A stretch of DNA of 64,000 nt from contig VWYX01000081.1 in the NCBI GenBank assembly GCA_013396525.1, forward strand, positions 911,451-975,450, read 5' to 3'. Of the stretch, positions 49,000-62,300 are shown piece by piece. The notes beneath the pieces were generated by a model that was given only the letters and a program-made list of their open reading frames with translations, made no database searches and was not told the DNA's origin. A program made the position numbers and the translations under genes. Each line of letters opens with the position of its first letter. Position 1 is the first letter of the stretch. The stretch comes from Chaetorhynchus papuensis. Taxonomy: Eukaryota > Chordata > Aves > Passeriformes > Rhipiduridae.

Positions 49000-51900
49000 A
49001 TTAAATCATATGGTGATGGTATCACGCATTTCAATTCAGATGGAGAATTACTCCAGTTATATTGGAGAATGTGGCTGCATGGATTTATTTTGATGAGGAT
49101 GGTGATCTGCAGGGATCTGTGCAAGAGTGGAACAGAGAGTCCAGTGAGAGAAGCTAAAGTACAAGGAAAGGAAAAATAGTGTGCAATCATATAACCGACA
49201 TCTTCTATAAAGCATACATATATTCATATAGTTTTGCTGTAGACATAATTTAAATTCTGCTGTTTCCTGGCTTCTAATTTCCATTTTTAAAAAATTACCT
49301 CAAAATCTTGTATTTTCAGTTTTGAAAATGTAAAGACCTTGCAGAGATTTTATAGTCCTTGGCCAAGGGAGGCGGGGAAGGGGTGAAAGGAGTGTATGTA
49401 AGCTTTCTTTTTTTCTGGGGGTCGGCAAAATTCGAATAGCATTCCTGTGGGTATTATCCCATTATCATGCAGAGCATATTATCATGAGAAATTTGGTTTA
49501 TCAGCAGAGGTAGATTAGAGAAGAAATTCTGTGATAAATTAGTTCCCTATTGAGCAATGTTGTTTTACAGGAACCAAAATATTTGAGAAACACTTCACTT
49601 CAAAGTTTCTGCCAGCTGATGTACTTGGATCTTGAGTACTTGGGTCTGTAAATGGGTTGGTAAGATACTGGGAGCCCTGCAGGACACTTCTAAACCTATA
49701 ACCTCTTGATTCACCTTTTGGACTGCTCAATAAAATCGGATTATTGGTGGTTCTGGATGTAGGCTCTTATAGTGAATGTGTTTAAGACTGAAGGTTACTA
49801 GGCAGGGGTCTACTACTTTTCCTGGAAAAATTACGCATTATAAATTATAAGAAAACCCGCAAAACAAACAAGCAAGCACCCTTAAATCTGTTTTACAGGA
49901 AAAAAAGAAAGACAACAAAACAAAACACAAATGGAAATACTAATATGCAGCAAATGGCTGTGGAAAATGAGAGATTCAGTTTCATCAAGTGATTACTGAA
50001 TATGCAGAGATCACATTTGGACCAGGAGTCCCTGAGCCACAAGGCTGAAATCTGAGAAGAATACCCAGAGGAGGCATGATGCACATCTTCTGCCTGTAAT
50101 GCTTTCAGGGCATCTGCTTCAGGCCACCCTTGCAGAGAGGATATTGAATGGGGTGGACTTTTTCTGATCTAGTACCATCATCCTTATATAATGTTCAAGT
50201 CCACTACTTTTGAAGGCAAAAGTAGTTGTTGTTTGGGATTTTTAAACTCATTAAACTCTACTCTCCTACTTTCTGACATCAGCAGGGATTCTCCAGTGAG
50301 TTTTAGCCTCCCAGAGATGCTCAGCAGCTGGCTCACTATTTTTAGCTTTCCTGATAGAAGAAAAAAAATAGTAAAATGTAACCACGTCTTTGATGTGTGT
50401 CTGCTTTCAGGCATCCACTATCCACTGATTCATTGACTGGTAACAGGGAAAGTTTTGGTAGGTCACTGTATTCATGAGGTAGCCTAGAAAGTTTCTTTCA
50501 TCTGTCTTTTAATGTCTTGGTCAAAATGGCTTCCAACAGTCTCTTTTGAGGAGACTGCTCTGCAGTCTGAATACTTCCCCACTGTGAGCTATTTGCTGGT
50601 ACTGTGTTGGTTCAGACATGCCTTTCTGTTCATTTCTGGCTTAGAACTTCTCAATCTATATTAAATCAGTGGTTAAATAAATACCAAGCAAGATGTCATA
50701 TTAAACTTTTATTTAAAAAAAAAATCTAGTAAAATTATAAAAGCTTTTGTATGTGTGTGTGTGAGAGAGAGAGAGAGAAGTTGATTCTTGTTTTTTTCCC
50801 TCATTATACCACTCAGAAAAACTTGGTGACCGGCTGGCTGCTCAGCTCTGTCCAACACCTTGAAAATTACTGGCAATTGCCCAGCTGACATGGATGGAAT
50901 TGTGTTTTAATGCAAATTTTATCACAGTCAGTTGACATTCTTTTTTCCTTTCACCAAGAAAGGCTATTGAAACTGTTTTCTTTAAAAATGGGCTTTTTCT
51001 TGGGTTAGAAAATGTGTTAAACTTCTGGATAGAATCATTAAAGTTAGAAGTAAGGAGAAGGAGGAAAATCGAGGCTCTCTGAATGCATTTGCTCTTGGAT
51101 CAGTATTAGCTTTTGTTTATGGTTTAAAGTCACTTAAGTAATAAAAGTTCCATGAAGGACTGATTTGCTCTAATGGCTGGGAGAGACAGTTAGTAATGTT
51201 TACTTTTACCTTCTGTAGGGTCATAAACTTCCATCTTACAGCTTGCAATTGTCCTAAATGGCACAAGAATCTGTGGTTGTGATTCTGTTCCAGGGATGCA
51301 AGAATTTCTCTCTCCTTATGCCTCTTAGCAGATTAAGGAGACAAAAAACTTACAGAACAGTCAGATGGAACAGTGACAAAGAAAGGTGTTGGAAAATTAC
51401 TGAGTTAAAAGTTTGCTTTGAGAAGCACCCTTTGCCCGTCCATGTTTATGTAACCCTACTGTTATTTGCCTCCCTGCCTTTTCTCCATCCCTGCCTCCAA
51501 CACACACAGACATAGACACTTTTCAATCACATTTAAGAGATTTTTCCACTATTGCCCTTGAACTTGTATGATCTGGAAACCCCTAGGTTATGTGGTCATG
51601 CACTAAACTCATGCAAATAAATGCCAATAAAAATTAAATTAAATATATTCCCAACTAACAAATTGTTTATTCGCTAAAGCCACTCTGAGGCTGTGTGGGA
51701 GGAACAAACACCAATATTCTGAACAGCTAGGAAGCATTCCTAAAGCTCAGGCTAAATGTTCTGATGTTGAATTTCCTGTTCTTACTACCAGTTATTGCTC
51801 CCTGGTATCACCATGAGCAACTTTTCTCCAATCTTTGTGCTTATACCTCGAAGACTTGCAGGCAGTTATCACCTATCCCCCTGAGTCATCATTTACCCAA

Positions 51901-54900
51901 GTTATACACATTTAGTTAATCTTCTCTCGTAAGTCAGTCCTCCCAGTCCATTACAAATTTCTATAACTCACCTCTGAAATTCATCTTTTCTTTTCTGTTT
52001 TTTTTTTTTCCTCCCATGTGCTTCTGAACACTTTCAGGTGATTAGAGCTGACAGGATCATTTTAGATGTGGGTTTTCTATTGACACCAAAGGAAGGAGGT
52101 GTCTTTGATCTGGAGGAGGCATACACACTATAGTATGTGATATTGTCCACTGTCATCTGGCAATGTCTTTTGACATTACTGCCTTTCAGCTTTATTTGTC
52201 CTGTTGAGCACTTGCCTCTGTGGCTATTCTTTACCTGCATTTCCAGAGCTGAACCATGCAAGGTTCTAGGCCTGGCTAATCCTCCCCAGCAGGGATTCAG
52301 GTCACTGACCATGCTATTAAGGGGCTCAGCACCCTCTAGGATCTCTTGCAACTTATTCTCCGTTCTTCTTGATGTGTGAAATCTTATTTGCTCTGTTGTT
52401 TAAATTTAATATCAGAACTTCCACTTTCCTAGATAGTCCTTATACAACTGACATTTATCATGCATGTTCCTCCTGCCAGCCTTCAGTGTTTTGTGGTCTA
52501 CACTGTTCATAATCTAATATGAGTTCAGCTCTCAAAGCAAAAAAAATTCTGCTATAAGATGTTTCAAATGTTTGACTGAAACAATTTACTATATACTCAG
52601 CGTTCACTAATTTTTAAGTTGATCAACAAAAAATGTGATCAAAATATGTCTCTAGTAGTTGATTACTACACACTTTTTCTTCTGTTCTCTACATGTCAGG
52701 AAATTGTACCTCCTTTACTTCAGCCTGACAAGAGCCCTTTTAAAATCCAGTGCACTGAAGCTTTGTAAATTGCACAGATCTTGTTTTAATTAAATTCACT
52801 GTTTCTTTTTCACTTCAAAGATTACATCCTTATACCTTTTGTAAAAATCTGAAGTTTTAGGCTTAAATTCCCACAGTCTGTTTTAAACTTGTTACCCAGG
52901 AACTTAGTCCCACAGCAGCAGATGGGAAAATGCTCCTGGATACGAGGGACAATTATGTTTTCCCCGTTTGCTGTTTTGAGATAATGTACTGGGGATGTAA
53001 TGTATTTGTGAGTCTGCACAGGAACATGTCCATGTTCAAGAAGAACAGACTGATAGGCCTTCACAGCTCTAGGCAGAGTCTTGGGAGATTTTTAGTTCAA
53101 GTTTGACCAAACTACAAACTCTTTGTGTGGCTTTGAACAGGTGGTTAAATCTTCTTTTTAGTCTCTGCTTGCCTTGTCTAGTTCCTGAGTACCTTATGCA
53201 TGAGCCAGGCTCTTAGAGGAAGATTGTACCATGCAGTGACGCCTTAACTTAGAGCTTTTTGCCAGCGAGGCAGTGGAGGCCCTTGCCCTTGGGACACGAC
53301 TCTCTTCCTTTGTGTTATAACTGATTGATAGGGCCTTTGAGAAGCCCCTTCCGTCCTCCTCCTGCCGTGCTCCCAGAGCACCTCATTTCACCTTCCTTTC
53401 TCTCTCGTGCACACACGCAGATTATGCCCTGTGGTTCTCAGCCCTAAGCAGATAGAGGTCTGTTGATTAAGATTACTTCATCCCTGGCATCTTGCAGAAC
53501 TTGATCCTACTTCACACCATTCCGCTACCTATACTTAAAGAACAAGCTAAACTGATAAAGAAGGATAAGGAGAAAGATATAGGTGATAAGAGACGATACT
53601 TACTTGCTCCCAACATCTCTTAGAGGATAGAAGAAGCTATTCAAAGTCAAAACATATGGAAAACAGCATCTGGTTATGGGAGCTTGGATGTTAATTGTTC
53701 TGACAGCTGAAATTTGTCTCCAGAAATCTCATGAAGCCAGCTGGTATTGTAGAGTTTTCTCTGGCTCATATTGTGACTCTTACAAGTTTCTGGAGACTTC
53801 TAGTCTCAGCGTGATCATCTTGTAGGAGCAGCTGCTGCTTAAAGAATTTCATTTCCATATCAGCTGGAATCAGGAAATACATTCTTTGTGGGTTTGGATT
53901 TGCTTTTGCAACATAAAAAACCTAAGGTGGCTTTGGATGAACTTCCCTGAATTCCAACTTAACAAAACCTTGTGGAACTTAGCAAAGAGGTTCTTATGTT
54001 GTCGTGTTTACAGTTCTTGTGTACGTGGTGTGGAGAAAAATTCAGTAACTATGAGTAGTAAGGTCACTTTTGAGAGGTGTTCTGAGGTTCCATTTTGAAT
54101 CTGAATTTCCTGAATCAGAAGAATGTGGGCTGGCAAACTCGGTAAGAGCAGTAACTCCAGAGAGATAATTACAAGAGTTTGTTTCTGAATGGGCTAGGAG
54201 TTGTCTAATAATAGCTCATTTCTGCAGTTGTTTTAGTGCCTTTTGCTTTCAACCTTGAGCTGGAAATGTCAGAAATCTATATTGACACTTGTGCCCTATC
54301 AGAGAGAATAAAGAATATGAGGTTGTTTAGAGAGCATACGAGTCTGTATTTAGAACAAGCTACTTACATGTTTCTGAGACAAAAGCATAAATAACTAATC
54401 ATTTGATGATGCTATCAACAAGATGTTTTCTGCATGGCCCTGACATTTTTTTTAAGGGTGAAAATACCAACTTTTCTTATGCAAAAGTACAAACACATTT
54501 CCCGCACATAGACTTGATGTTATTTTCCAAGAAATGTCTGTTTCTCACCCTTGTGAAATATAATGAGCAGTAAAAGTAAAAAAAGAAAAGAAGAAAACAA
54601 CCCAAACTCACTCTATTTAGATGCAGAAAATAAAGGCTTGGACAAAGTTATAAGTAGCAGAGCAGTCTAATTAGTTTAGAGATGTTTTTGCTTTAGCTTT
54701 ATTTTGCTAAGATTCAAAGTGATTGTGGTTTAACAGTAGCCTAACCTCTGGAGAATAGTTGAGCATTCTTGAAGAAGTCTCCCCGAAAGAAGTGAATCCA
54801 AAAATCAAAACAAAATGAAAAAGAGGAAAAGTTTCTGAAACAGGGAATGTTTTAGAAAATCCACTGAGTTATTCATATGCTGCTAACAATAGAAAGAACT

Positions 54901-57900
54901 CAAAAGGCAGGACCCAGAACAGCAGGTACAGAGTCTAATTAATGCATGTACTCTAAGGAGGTTTAACCCATAACATTCTAAATGTAAGTGGTACTGTTTC
55001 AACAGCAGGATTGTTTCCAGCTATATACCTGACTTTCACTAGTGAATCACAAGATGAAAAAAAAAACCACCAGCTTCTATATTTTTTCTTGCAAACAAGA
55101 AATCTTGACGATTTCAAGCTAATTTTTTTTCTTTTACTGAGGCTGCAATGTAAACTGGGTAACATAATTATGTTGGATTTTACTTTGAAGTAATAGGTAG
55201 GTTGAAATGAGTCAAGCTCAGAAATGATCAGGATTTTAACTCAAACTTGAGGTATCCGTGTACATCCTTATAGAAGAAGTAGAAGCTGGAACCTACTTAT
55301 TCTCCTTCTCACTTGAGTGATCTCTAGAGTTTGTTTACGATTTCCTCATCAGTGACAGAGTTCTGAAACACTGGGAACACTTACTTGGTCCAGAAAACCA
55401 CTCGATTATTATTTTCACTTTAAAGTTTGTCTTTTTATATTTTAAAATCAAAAGTGTGCCCTAATTGTTTGATGAATAGGGCCTGAAGGCGTACACCTCT
55501 CCTTACAACATGAAGTCCACAGGTATTAGGCAACAAATGAGAAATTGAAGGGAGGCTGGTCTGATTAAATGTAAGTTTTCTACTGTAACTCAAAGCATTA
55601 AATATCTGCAGGCCTTATTAGGCACACCAGCACTCTCTGTGGTAGACAACTATCTTAACCAGTAATCTAAATTCTGATTTCTTTAATGGGGAGTCTATTC
55701 ATTGGCCAGTTCTTATGTGTGTGGAAATTAGACACCTGTTCTGGGGAGAAAATGCTCTGGATAGTTAGAATCGCAGAAATTTGAGCAGTGAGTCTTCTGT
55801 TGACTCGGACTGGGATGATCAAAATTATCTCAGAAGTTTCAGGCTGAAATTTAAAGCTGAAACATTGGCAGTTGTGAGAGAACAAGACCTGGTGCATGGT
55901 ATGTCAAATCAATGGCTCATCCTGCACCTTATTTTGAGTGTACCAGTCAGCAAAGGATTGTTCAAAGCAACTTTGCAAGGAACTTTCAGGACCCCAGGAA
56001 AAAAACATCTATGTGAGAATCAGAGCCAGAAATTGTTCCCCTATCCTGGGGAAGAAAGTTTGACAGATCAAAAGCTTTCCAGTTTTGCGGTGGTGTGGAG
56101 CGAGGTAACTGTGGTGTTATTCAAAAATAGACGTGAAGCCTTGGGGGTCTGCCAGTGACAATGTGCTCTCCTGTGTCAAAGCTCTGCACTCAAGACCCTG
56201 TTTGCCTGATCCAGATTAGAGCCCAGACCACTGACTGTCCTGGAACAAATGACTCTTGCTGTAGGCTCTTGTCTGGAATGGTATCATGGGGCTGAGAAAC
56301 TTGGTGAACTATTTCGTTAAAAATTTCTGTGAGAAATTCTGACTTTTAAAAACTAATACCCTCATTAAAAAAAACCTAGTAGTTGTCAAAAATCAGGATG
56401 AAGCCATTGTCTGTGTTGTTGAAATGCTTACATGTACCAACAGATGCTCAAGTCTCTGCTGTCTGCCTGGACACTGCTAAATATAATTAGACACTGCTTA
56501 GGCTGAGGACTGACTCTGATTTGGACTGTGCATATCAATGTCTCATTTTGAACTATCATAAATGCATTTTAAGCAAGCTAATATTCTGTAAATATGGTTA
56601 AATTCTGCATTTGCATATTTGACCTCTTAATTTATTTTTTAATATTGGTTCATTGGTGTATATGAGTGGGTCCTCTGTATGCTTTTAACACACAGAACCC
56701 CATCAAGTTATCTATAGCAGGAATATTACAGCATCATAATAGTTAATGGAAAATAGCAGAAGAGGAAAAAGAAAATTAGCATTCCACACAGCAGGGCATT
56801 TCGGATGTTAATCTGCCTTGCAATATAATTGACAGGGAAGCTGATATCTGGGAAGATTTTTATTCCTATCTTTTTCTCTAAACGGTTAGTGTTCAGTTGT
56901 TGTGCAGCAGGGGAGATGGAGAAAAAGAAAGTTCTAGCCAAGTGAATGTTCTTTACCAGCAAAGATGTTAACTTTTGTCAGAAGGTAGTTAATCACTGAG
57001 AGAGAAACAGATGAAGAAATTGGATAAAACATTTCCAGTTCCAAAAGTCTTTATTGATTGTGTCTCCCTCAAGAAAATTCAGCTCAATCTCTGAAACCCT
57101 CAAGTGATTAAACCTTGGGCAGTCCACTGTAGACAGAGCAAATGAGAATTGTTTCAAAACCAGACATGTAGAGCTAGGATGGTTAAAGCGAAAAAAGATT
57201 TCTTTTTCACTTTGAAATCCTAGCTGGGAGACGTAACCTGAGATGTTGATTTTAAGGCAAGAGTTTTCTTAAGTACCACGATCTTTCTCTATATAACATC
57301 TCAGTTTTGAAGCAATGAACCTTTTTATTTTCAGAGAAGGAGCTCTCTTAAAACACAAACCTAGAGTCTGGAAAATGGGGCACAGATCTATGGTCCACCA
57401 CAGATAAGTTGTATATCTTGGTCTAATTTTTTCAAAGGTAATTAGGGCACAGAGAAACTGAGGCATCACTAGATGTGATGCTTAGACCTGTGACCAGTTG
57501 AGAGTTCCTATTTTTTTCCCAGTGATGTGAACTTTTTGCCCTCAAACCAGCTCCTCTAGAAGACTGTTGCTCTTCTTAAGTTGGAGCATGACCACTAGCC
57601 TGTGTCTCAAGGTATGCAGGATTACTAGAGCCTCCTCCATTTTCAGAATATAGAATGAAGCTCTTATAGAGCTGTGCCTGGATTGCAGTTTGCCTGCTGA
57701 AAGTCCACAGTGGTCTGCTGGAGCTGGTTTCTCTGCTTTGGGGTTTTAGGGTGTGAGGTACACTAAAGATGGTAGTGGAAAAGGTCTCACATTAGTAGAC
57801 ACTATGAGCTAATCTGTGTTTTTTCTTCTGTTACAGAAGGCCATCTTGTTCACTAGTTCATGTGCCGTGCAGAATTCTGACATAAAACAGCACAGGAAGG

Positions 57901-58280
57901 CCAGTTAAGGAAATCCTTACTGTTAGCTAATGTATTTGTAACCAAAAGCAAGAAGGTATTTGACTCAGAGAAGAAAAACTAACAAAAACCTGACAGCCTT
58001 GTGAAAGTTTTATCTTTTTTTGGGCAATGATTCTGATTTTAGTTACACTCACAAGTATTGGAAGGGCTGTAGTTTCAGAAGTTATCACCTGTCAGCTGAG
58101 CTGTGATAACTCGTTGAGTGCATACGCTACAGTCACAAAAGTTTGTGAATCAAAAATTGGCTTAGATCACTCGAGCCAGCCTTCTCAATGCCTAGGGTTA
58201 TCCCAACTGTTCTAGATTATTGTGGCTGAGCATCTGAGCCAAGGATCCTTCCAAGAGAGGCAATGGATTATGGTTCAAAT
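49000..58280. other. Intronic block, no gene seen
   Basis: Ordinary intronic sequence. 51780-52420 and 52680-52800 have an antisense-LINE flavour but no diagnostic words. 56570-56660 is AT-rich with an octamer (56609-56616). The longest frame is 125 codons (55781-56158, +), with no recognised domain. Confidence 0.5.
50752..50778. repeat. Compound (TG)n(GA)n microsatellite
   Basis: About five TG units run directly into about eight GA units. The compound form is common at polymorphic loci; the length is likely to vary between individuals. Confidence 0.93.
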
Positions 58281-58289
58281 CATCAGTGT

Positions 58290-59840
58290 AATTTTACCAC
58301 TTTATTCCAACCCCTTTGCCATGGACAGGGACACCTTCTGCCAGACCGAGACACCAAGCCTCGTCCAACCTGGCCTTGAATATTCCCGAAGATAAGGCAT
58401 CAACAACTTCTTTGGGCAACCTGTTACAGTGCCTCATCACCTTCACAGTAAAAAAATTCTTCCTAATATCTGATCCAAATCTACCCTCTTCAAGTTTTAA
58501 GCCATCTTCCCCCTTGTTCTATCATTTCATGGTCATGTAAAAAGTTCCTCTCCAACCGTCTTGCAGCTCCCTAGGTTAGATGTCCCCAGAGCTATCTTTT
58601 CTCCAAGCTGAACAAGCTCAACTCTCTCAACTTGTCTCCACAAGAGAGGTGCTCCAGGCCCTCTGATCATCTTTATGGTCTCCTCTGGACTCTCTCCAAC
58701 AGCTCCCTATCCTTCTTGGTTTCATGACTACAGAGATGAAGGCAGTACTCCAAGTGGGCTCTCACAAGAGTGGTCTAGAGGGAAAAATCACCTCCCTCAA
58801 CCTGCTGGCCACAATCCTTTTTCTGCAGCCCAGGACACAGCTGGCTTTCTGGGCTGTCAGTGTGCATTGCTGACATCAAACAACTTTCCCAAGTCCTTCT
58901 CAGCAGGGCTTCTCTCAATTCATTCTCTGCCCATTCTGTACTTGTGCTTAAGTTTGTCCCAATATGGTTAAAATATTTTGCACTTGATCTTGTTGGACTT
59001 CACAAGTTCTGCACAGGGCCATCTCTCAGCCTGTCAAGATCCCTCTGGATGTCATCCCTTCCCTCCAGAATGTTGACTGCACCGCAAACCAAGTTTCTTG
59101 TCGGTAAACCTGCTGAAGGTGCACTCAAAACCAGTATCCATGTTGCCAACAAAGATGTTTAACAGCAACAGTCCAAATACCAGACCCTAAGGAACAGGAA
59201 CACCACTTGTCATTGTTCTCCACTTGGACATTGAGCCATTGGCACCAACCCTTTGAGTGTGGCCATCCAGCCAATTCCACTAGCCCATCTCTGAAATTTG
59301 TTTTAGAGAAACGGATGTTGTGTGAGACAGTGCCAAATGCTTTGCACAAATCCAGGTAGATGGTGTCAGTTGCTTTTTCCTTTTCCACCAGTGCTGCAAC
59401 CCTGTTGTAGAAGGCCACATGTTTGTCCATTTGCCATTTGCCATTTGTGAAGCTGTGTTGACTGTCACCAAGCACGTCCTGATTTTCCACCTAGCATGTT
59501 GTCTAGGAGGGTCTGCTTCAAGATCTTGCCCAACATGGCCTGCAGTTCCCTGAGGCTTTCTGTTTTTAAAATATGGATTTTTTTTCCTCTTTTCCAAACA
59601 GTAGGTACTTTGCTGGTCTGTCAATCCCAAATATGATGGACAGTGGCTTAACCACTTCACCTGCCCATTACCTCTGGACCCATGGATTCATCTCATCAGG
59701 TTCCATGGACCTGTGCATCTTCAGGTTCCTTAGAAGGTCTCAAACCTGATCTTCTGCTAAAGTGGGTTATTCTTTATTCTGCCAGTCCCTGCCTTTGCCT
59801 TCTTCAGCTCAGTCTGTGTGACTGGCTCTAAGTTTTCAGA
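58290..59840 (-). mobile_element. CR1 non-LTR retrotransposon, 5'-truncated
   Basis: On the + strand the block reads as the reverse complement of CR1. From left to right come the CCATGGACAGGGACACCTTC segment, then CAACCTGTTACAGTGCCTCA, ATTCTTCCTAATATCTGATC, and TGCAGCCCAGGACACAGCTG. The minus strand therefore carries the element with its 3' end at the left. The terminal ATTCTATGATTC-type repeats expected beyond the 3' end are missing or diverged. The right part (59125-59660) encodes reverse-transcriptase remnants. Right-hand similarity fades between 59780 and 59880, so the boundary is approximate. It lies antisense to CELF4. Confidence 0.9.
59125..59490 (-). pseudogene. CR1 reverse-transcriptase fragment, decayed
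   Basis: A 121-codon open frame on the minus strand contains GDSQHSFTNGKWQMDKHVAF followed by IYLDLCKAFGTVSHN. This is the CR1 reverse-transcriptase region around catalytic motif A. The first motif A aspartate (YLD) is kept, but the usual AFD is AFG. The frame continues in a second overlapping frame to about 59660, which points to a frameshift. The YADD-type motif and the endonuclease are not present. It is a dead, 5'-truncated copy with no expected activity. Confidence 0.85.
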
Positions 59841-60089
59841 ATTATTCTGTTCAGTTCACAGTGTGTCTCTTGATAGTTTTGCCTCCTAGGCTTGTGCAAA
59901 ATCTTCTGGAGACTCACTGTGAAATTGAAGTTGCCGTAACCACAATCATTATGCATCTATATCTCATACAATTATTATTTACACTATTGAATTCTCTGGA
60001 GATAAAATTAAAATAGACCATTTGTAATTTTTTTTTTCCATCTCAAGCTTTTGTTTTTGTTTCCCACCATCACTTTAACTATCCTGTTT

Positions 60090-60560
60090 CCCAGGAGACA
60101 ACTTGATATGTCCTCATGCTTCCAAGAGACTGCAGTTCAATAGGTTAGAGTTAATTGGCAGGTGGGAGTTTCCAGATGTTTACGTGCTTGCCCAAAAAGC
60201 TGTCCACTGGTAGCAAACGAACAGCTGGAAAGACACAATCCAAACAAAGCATCTCTTAGCTGATTGACATATGTCTGGAACGCATAGCATGTTTGAGAGA
60301 AATGGAATTGAAATTAGGAACAGTTTGGAGCAAGTCCTTAATTATCAACAATTAGTCAATTAGAATTTTTGTTCAAATTCATATATAATTCACAAGCACT
60401 GTACTGGCTCAGTCATTACCACCCGTAGAAGGGGAGCACAGAACTAATGCATTGCCCTCACACTATCTTTACTTGAGAGACGTGTTGAGAAATGTTCATT
60501 AGACTGCTAAGCGAGGGCAAGTCAAAGGGGATGGATGGTGCAAATGATTTTTAAAGGAAT
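60090..60560. promoter_or_regulatory. Candidate conserved enhancer, homeobox/SOX motifs
   Basis: The block is unique, not low-complexity, and contains a dense motif group: TAATTA (60339-60344), ACAAT (60348-60352), CAATTAG (60357-60363). There are also isolated CpGs in AGCAAACGAACAGC, GGAACGCATAGC and GAGAGACGTGTTG. This texture is typical of deeply conserved neural enhancers; conservation itself was not tested. Confidence 0.4.
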
Positions 60561-60773
60561 ATGAAGCCTTTCACCCAGAAATCATGTTCACACCTGGGCC
60601 AAACAGTTGATGGCAAATGAGCAGTTAAGTGGAGCTACTTGAGAGTTTGCTATGAAAAAACTGGAGTTTTTTGTTTTGTTTTTTTTTTCCAGTGAAGTAA
60701 GTGTTTCTGTACACAATCATAAAGTTCAGCAGGGAAAATTGATTGTTCTGAAATTGTGTTCCACCTGGCAAAT

Positions 60774-60811
60774 CAAAACAAAAAAAAAATTAAAAAAAAC
60801 CAAACCAAAAC
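60774..60811. repeat. A-rich low-complexity tract
   Basis: A-rich with CCAAACC interruptions. No recognisable retroposon body lies on either side. Confidence 0.85.
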
Positions 60812-61749
60812 ACAGTATTTTTTTGCTATTTTCCTTTCTCTGCAAAAATCCCAATATAGCTAATCCTTATGACGTTATTTCAAGATTCAGTGGTTTATGG
60901 TGCTGTACTCCATAGTGTTAACCTGAGTGTTCAGTGTTCTCCAGGAAGGAAGAGCCCTTTGGAGGAGTCATATGGAGGCACACTGAAAGAGGTAGCCTAG
61001 GAAAAGTAACACCTGAAAGAGGTTTTACAGTTTTCATCCATTAAACACCACAGTACAAAGTAGAGATCAATTTTGGTGTTTCAGGGAGGTGGGCGGGGTG
61101 GTGCAAGAAAGAGTACTGCCTTTTATCCTAATGCACAAGGAGATGAAATATAGAAATTCTTGCAGGATGGAATAATAGATAAATACTGTTTTATAAGAGG
61201 CCACATGTTTTTGAAAAATAATATTTTAGCTGATGGCTACTGCTGCATATGTGCCTTACAGAGCAATCTTGTGGTAAGGAAAGGGAAGACAAAAAAACCC
61301 CTGAACTGTCCTTTTCAAGTTCAGGTTTGAGGCCTGTTATGAACAGTAATCTCTATTTCATTTGGCCACTGCTGAGATGGAGCTTCTTAGTGTCTCTAAG
61401 CAACCAAGTCATACTTAAAATAAATGAGATATTATTTTTCATAAAGATATTACTTTTTGCCCAAAACGTGTGGGCTAGATTGTAATTCATGTGCATGATA
61501 TATGAATGAAAAGGGAAAAAGAAACACTTCCACAGAGCATATTTTTTTTTTTGTCCCTGGAAAACAGGAGGGTTTTTTTGTCTGATCATATGAGAGAGCA
61601 GTTTTATTTTCCACTTCAAAATATTTTTTGTCCGTAACACTGTGTTTGGTATATCAGTGATAATTGGATGCATTCTAAGTACTGTTCTGGGGAGTTTGGC
61701 ACTTCTACCACTTTTTACAACAGGTTTGGAGAGGACTTAATGGAGGTTT

Positions 61750-62300
61750 CTCCCTGGTGAGAACTTGCCTCCTCGCACACGCTTAGTGTGGATCTTGGAC
61801 TGAAAATTTGCACCTTCAGAGAAGAGTCATCTTCTGCTACCTCGGTCTGAATTACAGTCGTGGTACAGTAGGAGCTGCAGGACATTGTTACCCTGAACTG
61901 TCATCGTGGCAATCACAATGAGGAGAAAAAGATAGCTATCATTATGGGAGCTTTACACTGCATAGTTTATCTCTATAACAGTGTGCTATGATGTGCCTAA
62001 TTAGACTGTATCAGCTGCTCCACGTCTGCTACTAAAGGGAGACTTTCTTATTGTGTCTAGTAAACAGAGAGCTCTCAGCCTGTGATTTACCACTGAAATT
62101 AAATTTAAGCATAGTTTCCCGTTTGATTATCGGGCTATGGGTGACTTTTAAGGATCCTTTTCAATCCATTACTTCTGCTGGCTGTAAACTCTCTACCATG
62201 ATTTCTTCCTCTCCTTTGGTAGATACAGACTGACTGAAAACACATCCATTTAAAGTTAGAGGGGAACAAATCAAAATAATTCCAAGTACGCAAACTTTTG
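61750..62300. promoter_or_regulatory. Candidate conserved element 2 kb upstream of the exon
   Basis: Unique sequence with homeobox-like words (CTAATTAGACTG near 61998), GATTATCGGGCTATGG, and retained CpGs (TACAGTCGTGGTACAG, CTGTCATCGTGGCAATC). There is no repeat match. It may be a transcriptional or splicing-related conserved element. Confidence 0.38.

Noticed and set aside
51025..51050. TAGAATCATTAAAGTTAGAA, like the antisense CR1 tail start
   Set aside because: Only about 20 bases match and the following CR1 segments are absent.
52005..52043. T-rich tract ending TTTCAG|GTGATT as a recursive splice site
   Set aside because: Good acceptor, but GTGATT is a poor donor.
52680..52800. Possible old LINE similarity
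   Set aside because: A loose resemblance to antisense LINE text but no diagnostic words in order; not enough to call.
55781..56158. 125-codon + strand open frame
   Set aside because: No recognisable family and no matched acceptor and donor around it.
2606..56616. Exact POU octamers at 2606-2613, 18896-18903, 51611-51618 and 56609-56616
   Set aside because: Four octamers in 64 kb of AT-leaning DNA is near the chance number, so they are not evidence on their own.
58675..59162. Two + strand frames of about 100 codons
   Set aside because: They are the antisense of the CR1 element and carry no protein of their own.
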